Source: Malus domestica
Lineage: Eukaryota; Streptophyta; Magnoliopsida; Rosales; Rosaceae
Length of the DNA stretch: 64,000 nt
Reading direction: 5' to 3'
Assembly: GCF_042453785.1 (NCBI RefSeq)
Contig: NC_091666.1
Coordinates: 24,448,501-24,512,500 of the forward strand
The first letter of the stretch is position 1. The number at the start of each line of letters is the position of its first letter. Positions 9,960 to 21,400 of this stretch are shown in pieces. The notes under the pieces were generated by a model that saw only the letters and a program-made list of their open reading frames with translations, did no database searches and was not told the DNA's origin. The translations under genes and the position numbers were made by a program.

Positions 9960-11145
9960 TTGAGAGTTCACAAGCAACGGCTCCAATGTCTGCAGTACCA
10001 AACAAACCAAGCCAAATGTGCAAAATATAGTAGAGAGCAACTTACAATGAAATTATGTGGAATAGAAGCACTATGATTGAAAGAAAGTTTTTTCAAATAC
10101 AATGGAGAATCTTCTTGAGTATTATGAAGCCATCATGCTCAATGAGGGGGTGATTTGACCCACAAATCCACAACTTACAAATTCCCAAAAGTCCAATTTA
10201 ACCACTTCATTACATGGGAAGGCAATCACTAGTCCTACCCCAACACCTTTATCACAATTCATGAGGGCAACACCTTGTGGAAGAGAATAAAGAGAAATGA
10301 GAAATGTGGTCAATGATAAGGCCAGCTAGTAAGGCCAATATCTGTGAAGTGGGATTGTAGGATAGAGATTTACATGCCATTTTCGGATTTCAGATCAATA
10401 GTATAATTCATGCGAAAAAATTAATATGCATATATTGTATTATTGGACAAAAACATCAATAATAGTGTTTGAAGAGTGTATGTAAGTACTTCCCGTGAAG
10501 TCGGTAAATCATTTGGACCCATAATTATGATATTGTAATCCATTTGCCCTACTCTATATCAAGCACTTTCTGCCACAGTTTGCCCTCCTACCACTACAGA
10601 AATTCTTATTTATTTGGTTGGTACTTATGCAAGTGGTTGAATTATATATAAAAACAAAGACCATAACGTGAGATATTTGTAGTGTCTGAAATTTTATAGT
10701 GATAAGATATACTCATGTGGTTTTGGAATTTGTAGGTTTGTGAGCCGATAAAAATTGAAGAGGATAAACATGTCCAAGTAATTTCTCCACTTTGTGGGCT
10801 ATATATTTCACCAAGGAAGCATCATTTTCTTCCTGTCTAGCTCACTACAATAGGCACCACCAAATACTTTTATCAACTTTTCAAGATTATGTAATTGTAA
10901 TTGTATAGCCAAGTCAATCCAGTCCAGTCCCGTACCATCTATTGTAGCTAAGCTCAAGGTGGAAAAAGGACTAAAATATAACAACTCGACGGTAAGTTCA
11001 TGCATAAGTGACATTTCGAGAAGTTCTCGTGCTGCATTCTCTTCTTTTTATTTGATAGAGGAAAAAAATGGATTTCATGCTATCCATTTGAAACTCTTTT
11101 TTTATTCCCATTGCCTAACAAACAAGCAACAGGGACTTTGAAGCC
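9960..11145. other. Spacer upstream of the YSL gene
   Basis: No coding homology is seen. This is the presumed promoter and 5' leader of the YSL transporter; a convincing TATA box or named cis-element could not be picked out by eye. Confidence 0.5.
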
Positions 11146-14100
11146 ATGAACATGGAGTTGGAACCACGAGAGAAGAAGGAGGTAGAGAGAGATGACATGG
11201 AAGAAGACACGATAGTTCATCCCGAGGGGCTGGTTGGGACTATCCTTCCGTGGACAGAGCAGCTAACAGTCCGGGGAGTCGTCGCGAGCATAGTGATTGG
11301 AACGGTGTTCAGTGTGATAGCCATGAAGCTAAACCTCACAACTGGGATTGTTCCTAATCTCAATGTCTCCGCTGCTCTCCTCGCCTTCGTGTTCATCCGA
11401 ACGTGGACGAACCTGCTCAAGAAGGCCGGATTCAAATCAAAACCCTTCACTCGGCAGGAGAATACTATGATTCAGACTTGTGCTGTTGCTTGTTATAGTA
11501 TTGCTGTGGGAGGTACTTTTTGTTTTTCTTTATGTGTTATATTAATTTTTAATTAATCTTTCTTAAACATTATTTAATTTTGTACATTTTTGGATAAACA
11601 GGTGGATTTGCATCTTATTTGTTGGGATTAAACAAGAAGACATATGAGCTCTCAGGTGTGAACACAGAAGGAAACTCTGCAACCGCTGTTAAGGAACCTG
11701 GGCTTGGTTGGATGACTGGCTTCCTTTTTCTAGTCTGCTTTGTTGGCCTTTTTGTCTTGATTCCTCTGAGAAAGGTACAGATCTTGTACTCTTTAGTTTC
11801 TTGGTATTTTCTCGTCTTTGGGAGGGAGTAGGATTCTCTCTTCTCCTAGTCTCTCTCTCATCTTGTTTGAACGATTACGATTAAGTCATTTAAAAATTTG
11901 TGTTAATTTTGTAATAGCAAGAAGAAGACAAAAAGTAATATGTGAAAGGAGAGGAGGGAAGGAGATGAGAATAGGAGGAGAGATAATCCTACTCCCTTTG
12001 GGAGGGGATTCAAACACAGGACTTCCGGCTCAAAATCATTGTTCTATAAATAACCGCCTAGCCATTAAGCGGTTGACTGATGCCCTGATTAAGTCCCTAT
12101 GCGTTTGAAAATTAAGAAAGGAGGCCCAACCTGCCTAGGCATCCGCTTAAGTCGCGACTCTCACTTAGATAGAAATTAGATAATTATCATTTTGCATTTT
12201 ATTTTTTCAATAAATTGTAAAAAACTTGTTGAATACCTGGATGAGCACTTATTATATACTTGTTCCTCATGTTTTGAATATGTTCTAATACTTTATAATG
12301 TATATGTCATTCTATTCTGCGATTTACGTATCACAATACAATTATGTATTTAAAAAAAATATATATAGACATTTATTTATATATTATATAATAAATTTAA
12401 CTAAAATTAAACAAAATTGCCTAGGTCCCCGCCTAGACGCCTATGCGCTGGGCCTCTGTTTGTCGTCCAACTTGCGACTTTTAAAATCATGCTCAGAGTA
12501 GGATTTGGATCCCATCCGGATCCAAATTGTGGGGATTTTAGGGATCCTCATATCTTAATCATTTATTGTGCATCGTGCGGATCATTTAACATAAATAGTA
12601 TCCGACAAAAACTGGTTATACGGTATACAATAAACGGCTAGGATGTGGGGATCCCTAGAATCCCCACAAAGTGAATCCGGAGAGCATCCTCTTCTCTCAG
12701 AGTAAATGATGTTCCCTAGAATCCCCACAAAGTGGATCCGGAGAGCATCCTCTTCCCTCAGAGTAAATGATGTTAATCACTTGAGGATTCAAACTCAAGA
12801 TCTCTAACTCAGGATAAATGATGTTAATCACTTGAGCTGCAAGCTCCTTGCCTTCTTTAGTTACTTGTTCGATGAGACTTCAAGAAGATAAATATTTTTT
12901 CTTTTTCCTTTAAAGTAGATATTCATATAGAATTTTTGTTTTTTCTTTTTACAGATTATGATAGTTGACTTGAAATTGACTTATCCAAGTGGTTTGGCAA
13001 CTGCGGTTCTCATCAATGGCTTCCACACTCAGGGAGATAAGATGGCTAAGTAAACGTCTGCCAACACTTCTCTTTATCACTCCTTTGAAATCCATATTTA
13101 TGTGTGTGTGTGTATATACATGTACACATAAATATTTTTAACTCGGGTGCATATGGAAGAGCACATTCGCTTTAACTAATGTGGCTACGCCCAGGTCTGC
13201 TCTTAAAGCACCCCATTAGAATCAAAACTCAGGCAAAGCTATGATGATTTGCAGGAAGCAAGTACACGGATTCATGAAGTATTTTTCAGTCAGCTTCCTG
13301 TGGGGATTTTTCAAGTGGTTTTACAGTGCCACAGAAGAATGCGGATTCTCGCAGTTTCCGACATTCGGATTGCAAGCGTGGAAGAATACGTACGAATTTT
13401 TTTATCACTCAATCGTTTCGCTTTCCCTGCTTCTGCTTCTTGTTACTAATCCTTCATAATTTGCTGCTACCAAAATGCAGATTCTATTTCGATTTTAGCA
13501 TGACTTTTGTGGGAGCAGGCATGATATGCTCCCATCTGGTAAACCTGTCTTTGCTTCTCGGATCTGTGCTCTCCTTCGGGGTAATGTGGCCGCTCATTGG
13601 CCGGCTTAAAGGACACTGGTTCTCGGAGAGTTTAGACGAATACGACATGAAGAGTTTATACGGTTACAAGGTTTTCCTCTCGGTTTCCCTAATCCTCGGT
13701 GACGGGATGTACAACTTCATCAAGATTCTGGCTTGCACCATTGTTAATATTCATGTCAGATTGAAGAACAAGAATCTCCCATTGGGTAATAGAATCAGCC
13801 TCTGAATTTCCTTTTGTTTGATGCTGCTGCTGTGTTGTTTTAGTTGAAGCTTTTGCTAATCAACTTCTTCTCCCTGCAGATGTCGAGCGCAAGGCAAAGC
13901 CGATTGAAGAAAAACAGAACGAAATCTTCCTCAGCGAAAACATCCCTACGTGGGTTGCAGTCGCCGGATACGTTGTCTTTTCAATCATTTCGATAATCGC
14001 GATCCCGATGATGTTCCCGGAGCTTAAATGGTATTATGTTATAGTAGCCTACATGCTTGCTCCGTCTCTTGCATTCTGCAATGCGTACGGAGCTGGTCTA

Positions 14101-14799
14101 ACCGATATAAACATGGCTTATAACTACGGAAAGGTTGCCCTCTTCGTGCTGGCAGCAATGACGGGGAAAGAGCACGGTGTGGTGGCAGGGCTTGCCGGGT
14201 GCGGTCTCATCAAATCGGTGGTTTCCGTGGCATGCATTCTGATGCAAGATCTCAAGACAGCCCATCTAACTTTCACCTCTCCTAGAGCAATGTTTGTGAG
14301 CCAAGCCATTGGCACTTTACTAGGCTGTGTGACAGCTCCTCTCAGCTTCTTCCTATTCTACAAGGCATTCGATGTGGGAAACCCGCACGGAGAATTCAAA
14401 GCTCCGTACGCCTTGATCTACAGAAACATGGCGATTCTAGGCGTTCAAGGCTTCTCGGCGCTGCCTCAGCATTGCCTGCAGCTCTGCTACGGCTTTTTCG
14501 CGTTCGCAGTGTTGGTTAACCTAGTCAGAGACTTTTCGCCTAAGATTGGAAAATGGATGCCACTTCCGATGGTCATGGGCGTTCCCTTTCTGGTCGGGGC
14601 ATACTTTGCCATAGACATGTGCATTGGGAGTCTGATTGTGTTTGTATGGCACAAGCTTAACAGCAAGAAGGCCGTGCTGATGGTTCCGGCGGTTGCTTCC
14701 GGATTGATTTGCGGCGAAGGGTTGTGGACTCTTCCCGCTTCCATTCTTGCTCTGGCCAAAGTAAAACCCCCAATGTGCATGAAATTTTTGGGTTCCTAG
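11146..14799 (+). CDS. YSL: Yellow Stripe-Like (YSL) metal-nicotianamine transporter, six exons
   Basis: Exons are 11146-11512, 11602-11774, 12955-13049, 13255-13389, 13481-13785 and 13880-14799. All have GT-AG borders and compatible phases, giving 664 residues, the usual YSL size. YSLs are oligopeptide-transporter-family membrane proteins that move Fe(II), Cu and Zn-nicotianamine complexes across the plasma membrane for vascular and seed loading. Diagnostic stretches are [88 protein letters not shown] and the C-terminal [20 protein letters not shown] with PPMCMKF. The C-terminus and KNTFYFDF region point to the YSL1/2/3 clade rather than YSL4-8. The acidic N-terminus ([17 protein letters not shown]) is cytosolic. 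No frame breaks are seen, so it looks functional. Confidence 0.93.
12003..12150 (-). repeat. tRNA-derived SINE-like remnant in YSL intron 2
   Basis: On the minus strand the sequence has a box-A-like TGGCTAGGCGGTTATT and, about 50 bp on, a box-B-like GTGTTTGAATCCCC, the layout of a tRNA-derived SINE head. A related CCTAGGC/GCCTAG motif cluster recurs at 12415-12450. It is diverged. Confidence 0.35.
12501..12695. mobile_element. MULE-type MITE in YSL intron 2
   Basis: A 195-bp inverted-repeat element is flanked by a perfect 9-bp duplication, CTCAGAGTA (12492-12500 and 12696-12704), as expected for Mutator-like transposition. The arms share TGTGGGGATT(T/C)TAGGGATCC and the CGTGCGG/TACCGTA(T)AACC centre. 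A ~66-bp unit covering its right end is tandemly repeated just downstream (about 12712-12775). Confidence 0.75.
12765..12860 (-). repeat. SINE-like tRNA-derived fragment in YSL intron 2
   Basis: The minus strand reads GCAGCTCAAGTGATTAA (box-A-like) then GAGTTTGAATCCTC (box-B-like), the head of a tRNA-derived SINE. No clear tail or target duplication is seen. Confidence 0.35.
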
Positions 14800-14954
14800 A
14801 GTGAAAAGGCTTATACATTTACATATATATGTGTATTTAGCGGACCGAAGAATTGTTGAAAGTTGTATCCGATCCTCCTTAATAAAAATTTCATCTTGGT
14901 GAGTGATTCACCACCACTTAAGCAAATATTTCTGCATTTTCACTTTTGCTGGAT

Positions 14955-14959
14955 AAAAT

Positions 14960-14994
<35 letters not shown>
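14955..14994 (+). repeat. (GA)n microsatellite
   Basis: An uninterrupted GAGAGA run of about 32 bp lies in the short spacer between the convergent YSL and HLB1-like genes. Confidence 0.95.
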
Positions 14995-14997
<3 letters not shown>

Positions 14998-15404
14998 GTT
15001 ATGCGAAGGGAAAACCGAAGGAATACGAGGTAAAACTTAAGTATTCAGTATGACACTCTTTAGCATGAGGAAGCTCAGCCGGATCCAGCCCAGGCGGATG
15101 GCGTCTGAGGTCAGTTTTGAGATGAGAATGAGATGCAGACATCAAACAGACATCTTCAAAAGATGCAAAAAGAGGTGCAAATGCTAGTTTTCTTTGAGTT
15201 TTCTGGAAGATTGAAAGAGCAACGAGGTCCACTATTGAAAATATTCTGACTACGCAGAGAAAAATTGTATTTGATCGTGTCAAAAAAATTTATGATATAC
15301 AGAGTTTATTCGAACAAGTCATTCTCGATCGGAAAATTATCCATCACTCGAAACAAAATAAGGAACTGATGATACAATAAAAGATGCATAAAAACTACAT
15401 TAAA

Positions 15405-18400
15405 TCAGCCTGTTACAATACCTGCCAGAACATCACTCTTACCCCGCGCATAGATGGTGTAAACTAGACGGATTGCATCAAGCCATCCATCAAGGGATTC
15501 CCATGAATCGGCAACCTGGAGGTAGAATGTTCGCATCAGAATCGGGTTTTCAAATATAAATGCAATGTTTTTAGTCCACTTTTCATGCACTTTACAGACC
15601 ACCGGAAAATTTCTATGATTTGATGCCATCGCAAAGAACCAAAGAACTTAATCTTCGTATAAAGAATTTTATCTGTTGCCAAGGGAGTTCCTTACCAGAT
15701 AGATGGGTCCGTGAATTGTATCGATGCAGAGGCCAGCACCAGGTGGTAAAGTCAGATCTCCACATGCTGAAACAGAAACGATATCGGGAACAGCAACTTT
15801 TATAGCTGCTTCTACTGATCTGCTTGAGATGCCTTGGGGTACATGCTTTTGCTCATTTTTGCTAACCTGCTGAAAGGAAGTAGATGAACAGAAAGAACAC
15901 AAATAAGTAACAAACGCATAAAGAATATACTTGGCACAAGCAAGGAAAGTTACTATAACTAATTCAGTTATCGAATGTGCTGATGATTTTTCTTCGCTTG
16001 ATATACACTAAAACGATAAAGAATTACCTGTTGAAGCCCTTCATTATTCAAAACAAACTCTGATCGTTTCCAATCACTATGAGGTGCAATTGGTTTTCCC
16101 GCTGGTGGTGCGGTAAGATATCCAACTTTAAGATATGGTAAAGGAAGCTGTAAAGATTAGAAATTATCATGTCAGCAAACCAAAAAAATAATCTCTCAAC
16201 CAACGAGATTAAGCAGACATCAAGGTATGACCACCGAAAGATTTGGGAAAATTAAGTCCTGAAGATCAGGGAAAAATCAGGAACACGCATCGTGTATGGC
16301 TCTGTCATAAGGACCACTTCTCAATGGTGAACCAGTAGAGACCCGACCTCATAACTGACCAAAAATATTTATACAGAAGCTAAAGGGTTTACTGAAGTTG
16401 GTATTAGTTCTTAACTTCTTACCATGGATCGCACGAGCCGCAAGGCACTACTGTAAACCTGTAAATAATTAATCACACAAAAACTTAGCATACACAATAA
16501 AAGTGAATATCCTTAAACTTTAAAGGAAAAATAAAACCAACTAAATTTTACGTCTCTCTCACTGAAGGGCTATCCTTTCTCCAAATAAAAATCAAATCAA
16601 ATTGGTTGAGAAAGAAAACTATGGGAACCTTACATTGTAATTTGGTTTCAAAGCATGAGCAGCTGCAATGTAGATAGCCGATTGACTATACAACTCATTA
16701 GGTGAAACTTCTTTGGGGTGTCCAGATCCCCCAGTTCTTAGTGTGTCCTCAGCCAATCCGTACTGCAAGTAAGAAAAAGACCAAGGTTTGGTAATTCAAT
16801 TTACGGGGGATTATTAGATAAGAGAACCCGTGGTTTCTTGTTATCCAGTATAGAGGAAACTGAGAGTCCTTTTAAATTATGAATGGAGTATCACATTATC
16901 CTAAAATTATTAAGATAAGTAACAAACTAACCAATACGGTTCCAAGATTGTAAATTGCTCGATGGAAATCAAACTGCAACTGAATAGCTGCGCGGAACTG
17001 CACCAGAAGAAAATGACATGAGTCATGACAGTATAAATGAGAAACAAACACTTCAAAGATGAAAATAATATTATGGTTTCCCATCCACATTTATCCAATC
17101 ATTCTGATATCTCCAAAAAATTATTATATGGTACCTTACTTATTGCAGATCTTACAATTGTTTGCTTTTCCCGTGCAGGAACAATTGCGCTGAGTTCCTA
17201 AATTGCATAATTGATTAAAAAAAAAAAATCAATTTGGAGTTCATGACATGGAACATAATTATATGCCGAGCGAGAAGAAAATTTAAAAAGATTTTATTTC
17301 TTCTAAAATAAGTTAAATTAAAATAAAATACTAATGCAATTTAAGATACCTGCAGAGCAAGTCCCCAGTTGTTAAGTGCCTGGAATATATGACACGGATT
17401 TAGTAATAGGATACAAAGGAGACAACGCAAATAAGTACATTTTTCCCGGATTTCATAATCTGTTTCTCTTTCATAATTGTATAAAACGTTGGTTTTCGTA
17501 GGATATCATAAGAAATAGGAATAGCCTAATACAACAATTTATTGAGTCATACCTGGGGACTGTTCCAGTTGAGCAACACTGCTTTTTCATAATTTTTTGT
17601 AGCCTGCAAATCAAATCAAGGGGTGGTAAAAATCACTTCATTTATTCGAAATTATGTTTTTCTTTAGGGATTAAAAATCCAGTTGGTTATGATTCGGCAA
17701 GGAATAAATGAGAATTATCGCCACTTGATGCCAGCACCACCACATCTAAGGAGAAGCAAAATTGATTTAAGAAGCAAACTCCTAGTTTCCTAAACCTCCA
17801 AAAGATCACCTAGTCCAAAGGCCTAGTTTTTTACAAAAGAATAAACTAAAGAGTATCAAATTGCTCATGTTTCTATGCTATTATATCTTGAATATTAAAA
17901 AGTCACATCCAACTTCCAAGCGTCAGAATCCAGCTGCCCCGTGTAAGAGTTGCCACAACAGCCGCAGCAGGAGAATAACAAGAGCAGCAACTTTTTTAAG
18001 ACATGGAAAAAGAAAGTAACTTCTATCTTGCAAGGCTGAAACACTGAATTATGGTCTAACCTGCTTCCATAGTTCTTCAGCTTCCTTTGTACGACCACGC
18101 ATTTTTGCCCGATCAGAGATAGCAATAGCCCAATTATAGAAAGCCTGGAAAGTAAAAATCACGCATTATTTTCACACTCACACAAGTGAGATACAACAAC
18201 AACAACAACAACAACAAAGCCTTTTCCCACTAAGTGGGGTCGGCTATATGAATCCTAGAACGCCATTGCGCTCGATTTTGTGTCATGTCCTCCGTTAGAT
18301 CCAAGTACTCTAAGTCTTTTCTTAGAGTCTCTTCCAAAGTTTTCCTAGGTCTTCCTCTACCCCTTCGGCCCTGAACCTCTGTCCCGTAGTCACATCTTCG

Positions 18401-21400
18401 AACCGGAGCGTCAGACGGCCTTCTTTGCACATGTCCAAATCACCGGAGCCGATTTTCTCTCATCTTTCCTACAATTTCGGCTACTCCTACTTTACCTCGG
18501 ATATCCTCATTCCCAATCTTATCCTTTCTCATGTGCCCACACATCCCACGAAGCATCCTCATCTCCGCTACACCCATTTTGTGTACGTGTTGATGCTTCA
18601 CCACCCAACATTCTGTGCCATACAACATCGCTGGCCTTATTGCCGTCCTATAAAATTTTCCCTTGAGCTTCAGTGGCCTACGACGGTCACACAACACGCC
18701 GGATGCACTCTTTCCATCCAACTCGTATTCTATGGTTGAGATCTCCATCTAATTCTCCGTTCTCTTGCAAGATAGATCCTAGGTAGCGAAAACGGTCGCT
18801 TTTTGTGATCTTCGCTAGATTGCTCCGGTCATTAGTGTGGATAAGTATATAAATGGATAGAGATAGGAAAACAAACACAAGATGTACGTGGTTCACCCAG
18901 ATTGGCTACGTCCACGGAATAGAAGAGTTCTCATTAATTGTGAAGGGTTTACACAAGTACATAGGTTCAAGCTCTCCTTTAGTGAGTACAAGTGAATGAT
19001 TTAGTACAAATGACATTAGGAAATATTGTGGGAGAATGATCTCGTAATCACGAAACTTCTAAGTATCGGAGTGTGGTGTCGTCTTGACTTGCCTTATCTG
19101 TCTCATAGGTAGATGTGGCATCTTCTCTGGAAGTACTCTTCCTCCATCCAGGGGTGGTATCTTTAACTGGTGGAGATGCACAAGGTAATGTATCAATTTC
19201 ACTTGAAGCTTACTTGTAGTTTCAGGCTTGGTCAAGCGCGATACAAACCATGTAGTAGGAGTCCCCCAAGTCGCCGAGCTAGGGGGTCTGCTGAAAGAGG
19301 TGACAGACAAGGTAAGCAATCAGAGCTCCGACTGATTGTTCACCTTCTCCCCATCTTGCAGCAGCATGAAGGATAAAGAGAAGAAAAATGAGAAGAGATG
19401 ATATGAGATACTTTTGCTTTTGAAGAAGTAACGTTCCACAGGCTTATTCTTGAACTGAGCTGGAGGGTTTTTTGGTTTCCTCCAGAGTATAAGGCCGACT
19501 GAAGAATTTGAGGGTCAAAACAAGTCCATCAAATCTAGAGTACGTTCCACCCTGCTGATATGGGATACTTTTGCTTTTGACAGAGTAATGGATGTATCGG
19601 CACGTGTGCTGTTACGCTTGTCTCCACATGCTTCCTTGTATCCTTCGCACTTGCCCTATCTGTTCCTCAAGCAGATGCGGAATCTTCCCTGGAAACATAA
19701 GATGTTGAAGATGAGTACTCGAGAGCAATGCCAGGTAAGTAATCAGGTAAGGGGTTCCAGGCAGTCAGTTCCTGGCTGGAAGCTTGATTCCAAGTGCTGA
19801 CTGATTGCTCTCTTTCTCCTTGTCTTGCAGGTAAAAACAAGGCCAAAAGAAAAGACAGGGAAAAAGCATGATATGGGATACTCTTGCTTTTAACCCTGAT
19901 GATATGAGATATTCTTGCTCTAGTATAGCTTGTTTGCAGAGGTATTATCGGGGGGAAAGAAAGCTGAATATTTCGAAAGGCTTTGTTGGGAGTGCCCTCT
20001 CAGATATGATGAAGGGTTGAGCATTTTTGCAAGTCTGCCTGTCCGTTGGGGATGGAGGTCGACATATATAGGAGTCTCCCTAACAACAAGTAGTAATGCT
20101 ATTCCTTTACCCTGCTTGGTCATAGCACAGTAGTAGGAGCTGCCAGTTTCACATGTTTTAACTCTGTCAGAGCACTTTGAAAAAGTGGTCTGTGGTATAT
20201 GGCTCTCGAGATTCGGAGAACGATGCCTCTTCGATTTTTGAGAAAGCAATCATGCTGGGGGTCTGACTCTCGAGATTCGAAGAGCAGTGTCTCTTCGATT
20301 TTTGAGGAAGTAATCATGTTGGGAGTCTGGCTCTCGAGATTCGGAGGGCGGTGCCTCTTCGATTTTGGAGCAAGCAATCTTGTTGGGAGTGTTGTCTCGA
20401 ATGTGAGTAAAGGTTGGGCATGTTTGCTAGTCTACCTTGCCACGAAGCACAAAGGTTGACACACAGGGACTTTCCAATTATCCAGCAATGGTACTGTTCC
20501 TTTACCCTCTCTTCGATTTTGAGAAAGTAGTCATGTTGGGAGTCTGGCTCTTTAGATTCAGAGGACGGTGCCTCTTCGATTTTGGAGCAAGCAATCTTGT
20601 TGGGAGTGTTTTCTCGAATGTGAGTAAAGGTTGGGCATGTTTGCTAGTCTACCTTGCCACGAAGCACAGAGGTTGACACACAGGGACTTTCCAATTATCC
20701 AGCAGTGGTACTGTTCCTTTACCCTTGTGGGTAATAATATGGTAGCTAGACCTTCAAAATTTATGGGTCTAAACTTTGTTAGTGCTGTTTCTTTGTTATT
20801 CTTTTACCTTTCTTGGTCAGAGCGATGTAGTGGGAGCTGCAAGCTTCACGTGCTCAACTTTGGCAGAGAACTTTGGCAAAGTTATCTGTGGTACCCATGA
20901 GTTATTATTGCGTGTGGGAAGTGAGTGATTGAACAGTAAGATTCATGTGCTTTCTACTTCACCAGAAGTCTTCGACAGAATGCCCATAATTTCTGCAAAG
21001 CTGAGTGTGTGTGTGACAGGTGCTGACAAGGCTAGAAAAGTAGGTGCCTCTTTGATTTCTGAGATCGGCCCTCGTGGTCTATGAGCAGCCCAGCTTTTGA
21101 GAAAGCGAGCGCCTCTTCGATTGATTCGGAGAACGATGCCTCATCGATTTTTGAGAAAGCAATCATGCTGGGGGTCTGGCTCTCGAGATTCGGGGAGCAG
21201 TGTCTCTTCGATTTTTGAGAAAGTAATCATGTTGGGAGTCTGGCTCTCGAGATTCGGAGAGCGGTGCCTCTTTGATTTTGGAGCAAGCAATCTTGTTGGG
21301 AGTGTTTTCTCGAATGTGAGTAAAGGTTGGGCATGTTTGCTAGTCTACCTTGCCACGAAGCACAGAGGTTGACACACAGGGACTTTCCAATTATCCAGCA

